Source of the DNA: Nitrosococcus watsonii C-113
GTDB lineage: Bacteria > Pseudomonadota > Gammaproteobacteria > Nitrosococcales > Nitrosococcaceae
Direction: 5' to 3'
DNA: 64,000 bases
Assembly (NCBI RefSeq): GCF_000143085.1
Contig: NC_014315.1
Location: forward strand, 1,642,001-1,706,000
Shown here: in pieces, positions 47,548 through 56,805 of the stretch
Numbering within the stretch: the stretch's first letter is position 1
Layout of the letters: each line of letters begins with the position of its first letter
Notes under the pieces: model-generated
The model's database searches: none
Told to the model about the DNA's origin: nothing
The model's input: the letters and a program-made list of their open reading frames with translations, nothing else
Made by a program: the position numbers and the translations under genes

Positions 47548-48849
47548 TTAACTTCCCTCAGGTGGTTTAAGGACTGTCACCGAAACAAGCGGCGTGACAT
47601 TGAAACCAACCTTCAGAAGATGCTGCTGGATCTGATGGGTAAGGTACCGCTTAAGCTTAGTTTCATCAGCGTCCGAGAGGGTGATTTTTTTGATGGGTTG
47701 AACATAGACGAGGGCAAGGAGTGAATTTTGTCCAGGAATATTAGTCCGGGTAAAACGAGCATTCGCCTCGATCAGGTGAACTACCTTGCTTGCTTCCACC
47801 GCTGTTCGAATTTCCGCAACGGCACGCTGGGCACGGGTACTACGCTGGAGTTCTGGGGAGGAGCTGAATTGCCACCACAGAAGTCCCGCAAGGACCACGG
47901 CTGAACCGGTGAGAAGAACGGGAAAAGCCCACCTTTGTCCCTTCAAAAATCGCGGTCCTTTCGCTGACAGCCCATAAAGGCGAAAGACCACGGCACCCGC
48001 AAAATTGATCCCCATTAGCTGGAGTAGAAGGACGAAAACCGCTCCTTTAGCCATTGCCCATTCTCCGAGCACCAAAGTCATTCCTAACAGGCCCGTCGGT
48101 GGAGCAAGAGAGGCCGCTACGAGCATACCCACAGCAGCGCCTGAAACCAGGCTATCACGTTCACTCTGGACAAGATTAATGGCCCCGGCAGCCCCAGCCG
48201 ATAGGGGAAGAAGCGCGCTTACTACCGAAATTTCACTGACGTCCACCATCAAACTTGTCGCTGCGCTCAACCGGAAGATCCAGGTGAGAAGCGCCGCGAC
48301 CCCGGCAGTCACTATCAGCCCGAGGATATAACGACCAAGGCTGCGCCGGATTAGATGAAAATGGCCAGTCGCTGTGCCAATGGCCGCATTCATGGCAGGT
48401 CCCGCGAAAGGGGCTATCAGCATCGCCGCAACCAGAAGATAGATGGTATTAGTAATAAGGCCGATCCAAACTACAATACCGCCTGCTACCGCATAGCTGA
48501 TGAACCCCCGCAGTGAGCCGATGCTCTGAAGTCCGGACAGATAGACCTCAAAAGGGCTTCGCTCGCTCACATCTACAGTCTGCTCCGGCACCTGGTCCGC
48601 CGGAGGACGAAGGGGAAGAATACCGCGTGGCTCAAAGGTGAAATGGGCTTCTGAGTCGATATCCTGCACCGCCTGGAGAAACGACCCCACCTGCCGGTTT
48701 GGGAGATGGGCCAAAATCAGCGCTTTCTTTTCCCCTTCCCGCCAACCGCTCAAGGGGAGATGCCACACATTCATAGCGGCAAACGCTTGAGCCTCTTCGA
48801 TAACCTTCACCGCCTTCTCTTCGACTACCTCAATATACAGTTGACGCAT
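47548..48849 (-). CDS. DUF389 domain membrane protein
   Basis: A 433-residue inner-membrane protein. The N-terminal soluble region (about 1-115) is followed by the DUF389 transmembrane domain (GGIVVWIGLITNTIYLLVAAMLIAPFAGPAMNAAIGTATG) with six or so helices, and then a periplasmic C-terminal part after about residue 320 (TRAQRAVAEIRTAVEASKVV). A strong RBS (GAGGAGG) precedes the ATG. Function is unknown. It is the outermost gene of the inverted-repeat-bounded segment. Confidence 0.85.
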   Translation of the reverse strand: MRQLYIEVVEEKAVKVIEEAQAFAAMNVWHLPLSGWREGEKKALILAHLPNRQVGSFLQAVQDIDSEAHFTFEPRGILPLRPPADQVPEQTVDVSERSPFEVYLSGLQSIGSLRGFISYAVAGGIVVWIGLITNTIYLLVAAMLIAPFAGPAMNAAIGTATGHFHLIRRSLGRYILGLIVTAGVAALLTWIFRLSAATSLMVDVSEISVVSALLPLSAGAAGAINLVQSERDSLVSGAAVGMLVAASLAPPTGLLGMTLVLGEWAMAKGAVFVLLLQLMGINFAGAVVFRLYGLSAKGPRFLKGQRWAFPVLLTGSAVVLAGLLWWQFSSSPELQRSTRAQRAVAEIRTAVEASKVVHLIEANARFTRTNIPGQNSLLALVYVQPIKKITLSDADETKLKRYLTHQIQQHLLKVGFNVTPLVSVTVLKPPEGS

Positions 48850-49399
48850 GCCAGTCCTCCTCTTTATTAAATGGACTTCTTCCTACGCTAAAAATATATA
48901 GAACATTGGAATTGAACATGGGTGTTTAATGGCCCCCCAGAGAGAGTGCAAAGTGAAACGGCGCATCGAGCGCGAGGGCTAAGTTGCTTGCGTTTTGCCA
49001 TGAATTCGCGGTATGTTTTTCTCGTTGGCAAGAGCGCGACCTACCGGCGGGGGGCCGGGAAGTGATGTGCGTGACGGGTGATACCCAACGGAGGGCCTTG
49101 CGCGCTAAGTCATGGGCCAGCCCGAGGCACCCGTTGAAGCGCGAATTCTCCAGACGGATAAAATTTTGTAGGCACAAAACTTTATCCGTCATGGCGAAAC
49201 TCCAAGGACTGTTTATTGTTAGTAGTTATACATAGTTAATGCTGCCCTGGAGCAAGGTATCTTCTTTAAATTCGAGACTTACCAGAGAAGAGCACCTGCA
49301 ACGCGGCATATTTCTCATAAACCTGGGCCTGAGAGGCTTCTTGGCCTATATTTGATAGGGATCAACAATTATGTCGATATATAACAGGGGGTATTATCC
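48850..49399. other. Intergenic region with element ends
   Basis: No gene is supported in these 550 bp. It contains the right arm of the inverted repeat (about 48931-48979) and the detached left end of the TnpB element (48980-49205). The remaining 190 bp precede the flavoprotein gene and show no clear promoter. Confidence 0.6.
48980..49205. repeat. Detached left end of a TnpB family element
   Basis: The sequence from about 48987 (ttgcgttttgccatgaattcgcgg) to 49205 (ending gcgaaactccaa) is a diverged copy of 27650-27850. It holds a hairpin gacggataaa/tttatccgtc (49153-49162, 49181-49190) with inner ttttgt/acaaaa pairing; the matching hairpin of the first element has a different stem that pairs equally well. 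Confidence 0.75.
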
Positions 49400-50065
49400 A
49401 TGACTTATACTGTGACTTTGTTAATGACGGAGTTTGTTACGCATGATGTCAAGCGCTTTATCGTGAGCCGGCCACCCGGATTTGACTACCAACCTGGCCA
49501 AGGTGTTGAATTGGCCATTAATCAACCCGAGTGGAAAGATCAGGGGCGACCCTTTACCCCCACCTCCCTCGGGGAAGATAAAGTGCTGGAATTCACTATC
49601 AAGGGATATCCTGACCACAATGGTGTAACTGAAAAACTGCACACTTTATTGCCAGGGGAAGAACTGCTCATGTCGGACCCCTTCGGCACCATTACCTATC
49701 AGGGAACGGGGGTTTTTATCGCCGGCGGGGCCGGAATTACGCCCTTTATGGCAATCATTCGCCAACTCTCCTGCCAAGACCAACTCGCCAACCACACCTT
49801 GATCTTTTCCAATAAAACGCCAGCAGATGTCATCTGCGAAAAGGAATTCCGTCATTATTTTGATGAAAAATGTATTTTGACCTGTACCGAAACCAGCGCG
49901 CCAGGTTACGAGGACCGGTTTATCACCAAAGAGTTTTTGCAGGAAAAAGTCTCTGATTTTAATCAACAATTTTATACTTGTGGCCCACCCCAGTTTACAA
50001 AAGATATCAATAATACATTGCTTGAACTCGGTGCTAACCCTAATGCGCTGGTGTTTGAAAAATAA
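49400..50065 (+). CDS. FNR-type flavoprotein reductase
   Basis: A 221-residue protein of the ferredoxin-NADP reductase superfamily. The FAD-binding barrel has RPFTPTS (in place of RxYS/T) and the NAD(P)-binding domain has GGAGITPFMAIIRQL and YTCGPPQF. There is no iron-sulfur domain, so the electron partner is separate. Hydrophobic anchors are absent, so it is cytosolic. It stands alone after the mobile-element remains and ends in a bidirectional terminator. Confidence 0.85.
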   Translation: MTYTVTLLMTEFVTHDVKRFIVSRPPGFDYQPGQGVELAINQPEWKDQGRPFTPTSLGEDKVLEFTIKGYPDHNGVTEKLHTLLPGEELLMSDPFGTITYQGTGVFIAGGAGITPFMAIIRQLSCQDQLANHTLIFSNKTPADVICEKEFRHYFDEKCILTCTETSAPGYEDRFITKEFLQEKVSDFNQQFYTCGPPQFTKDINNTLLELGANPNALVFEK

Positions 50066-50094
50066 ATACCGGCTTTACAATCCATAGAAAGGTA

Positions 50095-50124
50095 GGCGCT
50101 AGTAACCACCTAATGACTAGCGCC
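50095..50124. terminator. Bidirectional terminator between convergent genes
   Basis: A perfect 9-bp stem (ggcgctagt 50095-50103, actagcgcc 50116-50124) lies between the reductase gene and the MutS-like gene, followed by a T-rich stretch on the plus strand. Confidence 0.75.
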
Positions 50125-50137
50125 ATACTTCTTTTAT

Positions 50138-51781
50138 CTACCCACTCATAAAGCCCTTTTCTTTTAAATACCTTTCTATATCTTCCTTCCCAAATCCTAT
50201 TTTTCTGGCGACCCGATCCGCATGGCTGACTTTTGAGATTCCTTCAATAATTTTGTAAGTGGGTCCTTCTTCTATAAACTGCACTTGAAAATATTGGCCT
50301 ATTTTATTGTCTTTAAATCGCTCCGCTAGCTCATGGTTATGAGTTACCAAAAGCGTATTATTTCCTATTCGATAAAACCCGTTGAGTACATGGAAAGAGG
50401 TTTCCAATTTTTCTGCATGAGTCGTCCCTTCCGATAATTCATCTAAAATTATCAAGCTCTCTGGGGTCGTCATTAAAAACATATCCTTGGTTCGCTTAAG
50501 CTCTTTTCCAAACCGCCCTTCTATATCTTCCAGGGAGCTGATTTCAGGGACTTGATAAAAAATCCGATCAGCAACGGAAATTTCAGCATCTTCCGCGGGC
50601 ACATAACAACCTATTTGAGAGAGTAATTGAATTTGGGCAATTGTTTTGCAAAAGGCGGTCTTACCACCACTATTGGGGCCACTAATAAAGGTGAGCTTTT
50701 GGCCATCCAGGTCAATATCATTGGGAACGTAATGAGGATTATCCTTACCCAGGACAGGATTTCTTGCCTCCCTGAGTATCAAGGTATGATTTTTGGCTGC
50801 AATCACTCGCGGCAGTAGCGTAGGGCTACCAAACGATTTCCCGTAATGATGAAAAGCAAGCAACTCATCCAACTTTCCTAACGCTTCTAAGGTAGTATGT
50901 ACTTCCGCCGATGCTCGGTAGCGTTTCTGCAAAGGATAGATGCAACTATCGCGATCAAATGTCCCCACCAAAGGCATATAAAATATAATGGCTGGCAAGA
51001 GAAACAGTATCAATATGGGCGAGGCGGAAAAGGAGATACCCAATACCATAGGCCCATACATGAATAGCGCCACCAGACCCAGTATTACGGCCAATATAAA
51101 AAGCGGTTTAAACAAAGTTGGCCTGAATTTTACCGCGGGAATAAACCATTTTTTCTCTTCTTTCGTCTTGATTCCACGCTCTGTTACATAAACGGGTCCT
51201 TGCATCAAAGAATAAATGTTGGTGGCACCGAACTCCTTGAGGTCATCAACTAAAATTCTGAGATAATCGCTCTCTGGCGCAGGCAAAGCCCTTGCATCCT
51301 TGACCAATTCGAGCATACATCCGGTTCCCTTTTCATAAGTAGCATAGCCATATCCCTCAATTTCAGTATCCCCCCTCGAACTGCCAAAAAATCCGGTAAA
51401 TTTACTAAAAAGCAAACGGTAAAATGACTTTTCCCGTTTCGCGGCTTTTTTTGCCAAGGATTCTATTTTTTCCCGCAGGCTAGCATTCGATGCCAGCTCC
51501 CGTAATGCTTCCTGTTTGGCTTTGATGATTTTTATAGAGGATAAAGGCTGGGCCAAAGAGCGATAAAGCACGGCCTGGCCGATCACTGTATGGGCAGTGT
51601 TTATCACATCGAAAAGCCTATCCGCTTCTATCACCTGGAAGGTGGATTCATCCATCACCCCTTCGCCAACGCGCGATGGCTGGGCTAAACGGGGCGATGG
51701 CGCAGCCTCACTTCCTTGCAAGATAGGCGGGTATATTCCATGTATCATTTCTCTTAGGTATTCTTTTAAGGAACTACTCAT
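50138..51781 (-). CDS. Membrane-associated MutS-like ATPase
   Basis: A 547-residue protein. The C-terminal ~200 residues are a MutS family ABC-type ATPase: Walker A FISGPNSGGKTAFCK near residue 364, Walker B LIILDELSEGTTHAEK, and a late THNHELAER switch His. The N-terminal lever/clamp-like helices are interrupted near residues 220-265 by two transmembrane helices (LFILAVILGLVALFMYG and ILILFLLPAIIFYMPL). Mismatch-recognition domain I is absent. ATG 51781 has GGAG upstream. Similar proteins exist in scattered bacteria and are unlikely to perform canonical mismatch repair. Confidence 0.82.
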   Translation of the reverse strand: MSSSLKEYLREMIHGIYPPILQGSEAAPSPRLAQPSRVGEGVMDESTFQVIEADRLFDVINTAHTVIGQAVLYRSLAQPLSSIKIIKAKQEALRELASNASLREKIESLAKKAAKREKSFYRLLFSKFTGFFGSSRGDTEIEGYGYATYEKGTGCMLELVKDARALPAPESDYLRILVDDLKEFGATNIYSLMQGPVYVTERGIKTKEEKKWFIPAVKFRPTLFKPLFILAVILGLVALFMYGPMVLGISFSASPILILFLLPAIIFYMPLVGTFDRDSCIYPLQKRYRASAEVHTTLEALGKLDELLAFHHYGKSFGSPTLLPRVIAAKNHTLILREARNPVLGKDNPHYVPNDIDLDGQKLTFISGPNSGGKTAFCKTIAQIQLLSQIGCYVPAEDAEISVADRIFYQVPEISSLEDIEGRFGKELKRTKDMFLMTTPESLIILDELSEGTTHAEKLETSFHVLNGFYRIGNNTLLVTHNHELAERFKDNKIGQYFQVQFIEEGPTYKIIEGISKVSHADRVARKIGFGKEDIERYLKEKGFMSG

Positions 51782-51814
51782 CAATCACTCCAAACGGTAA
51801 TCTAGGAAAGCACT

Positions 51815-52624
51815 ATGTTCAATGATGTTGATGGCTGTCAATGCTCCGATCCGAAAACATCGTACGCCTCGATGGCAAAGGCAGGGGCTCCCAGTCGAAT
51901 GTGGGCTGCTGGAGTCCGTTTAACGCTTCTGTTAGGACTACTCTTTACCCTGCTCGCCTGTGCCACCTATGGGGAGCGGGTAGCTCCCGTCCCTTTTCCC
52001 GAAGCTCAATCCGACCATGTGGATGTTGACGGCGCCAAAGTGGTGGCCCGGGCCTTCACCAGCAACAAGGAAGCCAACCAAGCCTTTGGCTTCGATATCC
52101 GCGGTGCGGGACTATTTCCTATCCGCTTTGTCATCGACAACCAAACCCCGCTAACGGCCAGGGTAAGAGCGGACCAGACCTTCCTCATTGACGATCAAGG
52201 CCAGGCGTGGCCCTTATTAACGGCCGAACAGGCTTATCAGCGCGTCCACAGTCATGTGGAATTGGGGGAAACGGCAAAAGGGGCTGGCAAGCCGGCCATG
52301 CTTCTCGGCGCCGCAGGCGCCTTGGCCGGCATGGCGGTGGGAATCGTCACCGGCCAGAACATCGGTGAAATTACCGCCAAGGGCGCGGCCGCGGGCGCCG
52401 CTGCAGGCGCGCTCTATGGCGGCACTAAGCGCCATGGCGAGCTTGAGCAGCAGATTCGTCAGGATTTACTGCAAGAATCCCTGCGCAACGAGCGCATTCG
52501 CCCTGGCGAGCTGGCCTACGGCTATCTCTTCTTTCCCGGCAAGAAAGAAGCCAATTCCGCCAAAGCGCTACGCCTTGGCCTCAACCTGGGGGAGAAAAGC
52601 CATATCATCACGGTGACCTTCTAA
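51815..52624 (+). CDS. Hypothetical lipoprotein with glycine-zipper-like segment
   Basis: I do not recognise a named family. The frame contains a lipoprotein signal (RLTLLLGLLFTLLAC, acylated Cys near 49). If translation begins at 51815, which has an AGGAAA site, the signal follows a 28-residue extension; a start at residue 20 or 29 would be more usual. A Gly/Ala-rich zipper (GAAGALAGMAVGIVTGQNIGEI, then GAAAGAAAGALYGG) is typical of outer-membrane-associated proteins. It converges with the giant flavoprotein gene. Confidence 0.7.
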   Translation: MFNDVDGCQCSDPKTSYASMAKAGAPSRMWAAGVRLTLLLGLLFTLLACATYGERVAPVPFPEAQSDHVDVDGAKVVARAFTSNKEANQAFGFDIRGAGLFPIRFVIDNQTPLTARVRADQTFLIDDQGQAWPLLTAEQAYQRVHSHVELGETAKGAGKPAMLLGAAGALAGMAVGIVTGQNIGEITAKGAAAGAAAGALYGGTKRHGELEQQIRQDLLQESLRNERIRPGELAYGYLFFPGKKEANSAKALRLGLNLGEKSHIITVTF

Positions 52625-52688
52625 ACTACCGGGTAAGGTTAAGGCAGTAGGCCGCCTTAGCCCTGCTAGTAGCGCTGCGCCCTGTTTG

Positions 52689-55600
52689 CTACTTGCCTCC
52701 CATCTGGGTGTTTTCTTGAGAAAGAATATAATCCAGCCATTGGGCGGCCAGCCGGTCCGGGAGACGGTTCTGGATCTGACGAGCCACCAGATTATCAATA
52801 TCTATCCACGATAAGGGTTGCTCTTGCTCGGCACAGGAAAAGACCGCGCGGGTGCGCTTGCCCGTTTCCGGGTCAATTTGCCATTGCAAGCATTGGGCGC
52901 AAACGCCCTTTAGCATGCATTGCATCGGGCTCCCTACCATGCCAATGGCTTTGAGATCGGGGCGGAACACTTCTTTCAGACTCTCTCTCAAAGCCTCTTG
53001 GAAGCCCCGCAATAGGCCCGTGGAACCCATCACCAGAAACCGATTCACCGCTGCCAGGGAAAGATGACCATCACCCTCATGCGTTTCTAACTCGCCAGCG
53101 CCGTAACGCTGTAGCAGCGCCACCATGTCTGTTTCCACCACGCTCAGATCCTGGGGCCGGCGGGGAGTAATTTTAGGCTCCCGGGCGGTACACCAGATGA
53201 TCTGATCGGCCGCCATTTCAAGTTCACCCTGATGATCGAGTTCAGAGGCCGCGCCAAAGGCGGCCACATAGAGGACCCGGTTACCCGCCGCCCGCAGGGC
53301 GGGACCAATATCCAACATCACCGCCGCTCCCCAGCGGCCCGCAACCACTAGCACTGTCTCTCCCTGGGGAATATCGGTAGGCGCGCCCGTTGGTCCCATG
53401 AGCACCAGGGGATCACCGGGCTGCAAGCGCCCTACTAGCCGGGGTCCAACACCCCATTGCAACACCATTAAGCGAATCTGATCATCCTTCACCCCCGTGC
53501 CGCTAACGGTCAGCAACGGTATTTGCAAGCGGGTGCCCGCCACCTCGGGGCTAGTGGCCTCAAAGCTTTGCAGGCGGAAGAATTGGCCAGGGCGAAAATT
53601 GCGAGCGGCAAGGGGCGCCCGCACCCAGACCTCTGTTACCGCCGGATTACTGGTATTGACGTGGCTTACTCGGGGCGTGAGCAAATCGGCCATCCGTTCC
53701 TGAAAGACGCTATAGTTGTCCTTGTTCGCGGGTGGACGCAGCGCCAGCGCAGCCATGACTTGAGGATAGCTACGCTTGCTTGAGGCGATCGCCTTGACCA
53801 CACTACCTTGAAATACTGGATGGGTATCGCCGACAAAAGTGACCATCCGCTGATCCTGCTGATAAGAAGTAAAGGGACCAAATTCCTCTGCTTTACAGTG
53901 CTCAGCCACCTGCACCGGCTGCAAACCCTCGGCGTGCTCCACATGGGGCAGAAAATGATCGGCTTCTAATTCGAGACTGCCGGAATGCTCATGCTCATAA
54001 ATGGTATTGGGCTTGGTACCGGCGGCAATAAACACGGCGCGGGCAGGCAAAGTGATTTCCTCCCGAGTTCCCAGCCAACGGCCCTCCTCCTGTTTCATGC
54101 GCCGGCACACCAGCGCCGCCACATGATCATACTTATCCAGCTCCGCCCGCAAGGGTTCCACGCCCTCGGCGTAATACAGCCCCTCTTCCATGGCTTGGAT
54201 CACTTCCTCATGGTTGCGCTGATAAGCGGGCGAGGCATTGAGTCCTTTGCGGTAAGCTAAGGTAACACCGCCCCAGGCATGCAGGAGCGGGATGAAATTC
54301 GGCGCTTCCCCCGCCTGGGCGGCTCGCTGGCGCTCGGCCCTGACCAAACGGCCATGGACCAGGAATTCCTCTAGAATTGCCTCATCTTCCTCACCCAGGC
54401 CCACCCGTACCTGTTCCTCGCCCCGAGCTGCCACCAGCTTCTCATGGCGCATGAGGATCTTCTCCACCTGCTTAATATAATAGGCTTGCACCTCCGTCGC
54501 CGTATCAATGGCCGTTAAACCGCCGCCAATCACCACCGCGGGCAGCCGGACTTGCAAATTGGCTAGGCTATTTTCCTTACCAGCGCCGGTGAGCTGCAAC
54601 GCCATCAAGAAATCACTCGCCTGGCGCATCCCCCGAGCCAAGCTATTGCCCATGGGAATGACTCGCGGCAGCCCAGCGCCAGTGGCGATACAAGCATGAT
54701 CAAACCCCAGTTCCCAAGCATCCTCCAGGGTCAGGGTTCCCCCCAGGCGCACCCCCCCAAAAGCCTGGAACAGGGGACGCCGAAGCAAGCTGAGATAGAT
54801 GAGTTTCAAAAAATTCTTATCCCAGCGCACGGTGATGCCATACTCGGCAACCCCGCCAAACCCCAGCAAAATACGTTCATCCAAGGATTCCCTGAGGGTA
54901 GACCAGTCCCGAATAGGCTGCTTCAAAAGCGCTTCGGGCAAAGGTTCCATCTTGAGCCCATCAATACCCACTACAGCGCATCCTTCCATAGTCAAATGGT
55001 GGGCCATGGTAAAACCCGCGGGCCCCATTCCCACCACCAATACTTTATGGCCGTTGTAAGGTTGGGGCAAGAACTGCCGCTGGCGCAGGGGATTCCAACG
55101 GGTGAGCAGATCGTAGATCTCCACCCCCCAGGGTAAATCCAAAACATCCGTCAGCACTCGGGTTTCGATTTGGGGGATATCGACCGGGTCCTGTTTCTGA
55201 TAGATACAGGACTTCATGCAATCATTACAGATCCGGTGTCCCGTGGCCGGCACCATGGGGTTATCCACCATGGTAGCGGCCAAAGCAGCGATGGTGCGCC
55301 CCTCCCGCTTCAAGGTATGCATCTCAGAGATCTTTTCCTCAACCGGGCAACCGGTCAGAATGACCCCTAGCGGATCGGTCTTAAACCCTAATTCAGGTTG
55401 ATCCTTCTTTTCCGGAAAACCCTTGGAGCAGAAATCCCCATCGTGCTCATGGCAATAGATACAATAGTGGACCTCTCCCTGCACCGCCCGCGCCGACATG
55501 CGTGGATCGGTGAGCTTAAACCCATCGCGGCGTCGAAAGGTAGCCGGATCGGCCTGAAGCCGATGAAGGGAATCCCCTTCCTGGTGCTCCAAAGGAACAA

Positions 55601-56201
55601 GGCGAGCATGGTCCACTTTTCGTGGCAAATGAAAACTGGTCCAACCGGCTACCGCCTGCCGTCCCTCCGGATCAGCCAACGCCAAAGCACACCATTGGGT
55701 TAAAGTCTCGATAGACTCCCCATGAATCCCCTGGTCCTGCAACAAACCCTGCGCCCATTGGGCAACCGCTCCCTCCCGATCAAACTCCGCCAACCCCGCT
55801 TTCTGAAGCTGCCCGCTCAACCACCGATCCAGGGCAGGGAAAGGCTGCTCGATAGATTTCCGGTAGCGGCGCCCCCGGCGCAGCACCCATTCCTTTTTAA
55901 AAGCCATCACCGGATCATGGCTCAAGGCGGCATTGCGGCTAACGGCTAATGACTCTTCAATACCAAAAAAATCCCCTAAAAAATCCTCCAGATGGGGAGC
56001 CAAGGCCAAAAGCAATGTGCTTTCCGCCACTGGCGGCAAGGGCTCCGGGGCCTGGCGATAATGGGTAAGGCGCTGATAAAGCTCAGAATCCTCGCGCTTT
56101 AACACATCCAAAAACCGTTTGTCCAGAACTTCCAATCCAGCGACGTGAAACAATTCGGAGAAGGCAGTACCTTCCAGGATCGGTGCATTGTCTGCTGCCA
56201 T
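52689..56201 (-). CDS. NfnAB-like fused flavoprotein (GltD-like plus FNR/2Fe-2S domains) with unknown N-terminal domain
   Basis: About 1170 residues from ATG 56201 (GAGGAAG upstream); an in-frame TTG at 56267 would add 22. The first ~230 residues are unrecognised. Cys-rich segments follow (YCIYCHEHDGDFCSKG, GCPVEE, RICNDCMKSCIYQ), like GltD/NfnB cluster-binding domains, then FAD/NAD(P) motifs (GMGPAGFTMAHHL, GGGLTAIDTATE). From about residue 880 an FNR-like module (RNFRPGQFFRLQ, VVAGRWGAAVMLDIG) ends in a PyrK/NfnA-type 2Fe-2S motif (CMLKGVCAQCLQW). This reproduces NfnB then NfnA in one chain, an enzyme that bifurcates electrons between NADPH, NADH and ferredoxin. Actual reaction unproven. 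Confidence 0.82.
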   Translation of the reverse strand: MAADNAPILEGTAFSELFHVAGLEVLDKRFLDVLKREDSELYQRLTHYRQAPEPLPPVAESTLLLALAPHLEDFLGDFFGIEESLAVSRNAALSHDPVMAFKKEWVLRRGRRYRKSIEQPFPALDRWLSGQLQKAGLAEFDREGAVAQWAQGLLQDQGIHGESIETLTQWCALALADPEGRQAVAGWTSFHLPRKVDHARLVPLEHQEGDSLHRLQADPATFRRRDGFKLTDPRMSARAVQGEVHYCIYCHEHDGDFCSKGFPEKKDQPELGFKTDPLGVILTGCPVEEKISEMHTLKREGRTIAALAATMVDNPMVPATGHRICNDCMKSCIYQKQDPVDIPQIETRVLTDVLDLPWGVEIYDLLTRWNPLRQRQFLPQPYNGHKVLVVGMGPAGFTMAHHLTMEGCAVVGIDGLKMEPLPEALLKQPIRDWSTLRESLDERILLGFGGVAEYGITVRWDKNFLKLIYLSLLRRPLFQAFGGVRLGGTLTLEDAWELGFDHACIATGAGLPRVIPMGNSLARGMRQASDFLMALQLTGAGKENSLANLQVRLPAVVIGGGLTAIDTATEVQAYYIKQVEKILMRHEKLVAARGEEQVRVGLGEEDEAILEEFLVHGRLVRAERQRAAQAGEAPNFIPLLHAWGGVTLAYRKGLNASPAYQRNHEEVIQAMEEGLYYAEGVEPLRAELDKYDHVAALVCRRMKQEEGRWLGTREEITLPARAVFIAAGTKPNTIYEHEHSGSLELEADHFLPHVEHAEGLQPVQVAEHCKAEEFGPFTSYQQDQRMVTFVGDTHPVFQGSVVKAIASSKRSYPQVMAALALRPPANKDNYSVFQERMADLLTPRVSHVNTSNPAVTEVWVRAPLAARNFRPGQFFRLQSFEATSPEVAGTRLQIPLLTVSGTGVKDDQIRLMVLQWGVGPRLVGRLQPGDPLVLMGPTGAPTDIPQGETVLVVAGRWGAAVMLDIGPALRAAGNRVLYVAAFGAASELDHQGELEMAADQIIWCTAREPKITPRRPQDLSVVETDMVALLQRYGAGELETHEGDGHLSLAAVNRFLVMGSTGLLRGFQEALRESLKEVFRPDLKAIGMVGSPMQCMLKGVCAQCLQWQIDPETGKRTRAVFSCAEQEQPLSWIDIDNLVARQIQNRLPDRLAAQWLDYILSQENTQMGGK

Positions 56202-56805
56202 TCTTCCTCTCATCCTAGCAAAAAACGATAAAAAAATTACTTCGTCCAAACACGCTTGGTTACTCAATAATTACTTTAAAACGACTAGTTTACCCTGCTG
56301 AGATATAAAATACCCACCATGATTATAAACCTGCGGGAAAGGATATAATTACAGGATAAGGATTAATTAGGCTTACACCAATACCAAACTAAACAGCAAC
56401 AGGGAGAAATTCAGACAGCAAAGATCTCCGTTCGATAATTCTAGTGCGAAAGCGCTACCGTCCCATAAATTTTCATGGGAACTGGAGTTGCAATGGAACG
56501 CCTCTGAGCAGTGATAGAAGATTACGATGCGCAAACAGATTGAGCGGTAGCAGGCGGATCACTGATTAAAGGCTACGGTCGATGCGGCTGCTGAACTTGC
56601 TCCAGATCAGCAACAATAGGCCATATGGCTACCCAAATCTGCGCCAGCGCGCTTTATAGATGCTGGCAATGGTTTTAGCCACCAAGTGGAAGTGGTTGGT
56701 CAGAAAGACGTAGTACTTGCCGATTTAGAGATGCCTGTTCCATGCGATTAAGGTTTTGAAATACTCATGCGTATTTATGTTAGGGTTTGTGAAAGGAGCC
56801 AAGGA
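56202..56805. other. Intergenic region with transposase remnant
   Basis: This 604-bp gap upstream of the giant flavoprotein gene and the accessory island contains a decayed transposase fragment (see 56600-56760). The part 56268-56500 is AT-rich and shows nothing else I can support. Confidence 0.5.
56600..56760 (-). pseudogene. IS4-type DDE transposase fragment
   Basis: Read on the minus strand, the stretch encodes GKYYVFLTNHFHLVAKTI followed by ASIYKARWRR, matching the end of the IS4-type core, where VFLTN precedes the Y-x2-R-x3-E signature. The frame is interrupted immediately afterwards by a stop, and no intact ORF or terminal repeats were found. It marks the left border of the accessory region. 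Confidence 0.6.

Larger units (their letters stand above)
44291..48979. mobile_element. 4.7-kb segment bounded by inverted repeats, inserted in the TnpB element left end
   Basis: The outermost 20 bases at 44291-44310 (gccctcgcgctcgatgcgcc) are the exact reverse complement of 48960-48979, and the similarity continues inward to about 49 bp (41 matches). Left of it lies the inner half of a TnpB left end, right of it the outer half. Joined, they reconstruct the left end seen at 27593-27850. The segment carries five genes and no transposase. Alternatives are an old rearrangement between dispersed repeats. Target duplication is not clear; at best a degenerate ttactt/ttgctt match is seen. Confidence 0.55.
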
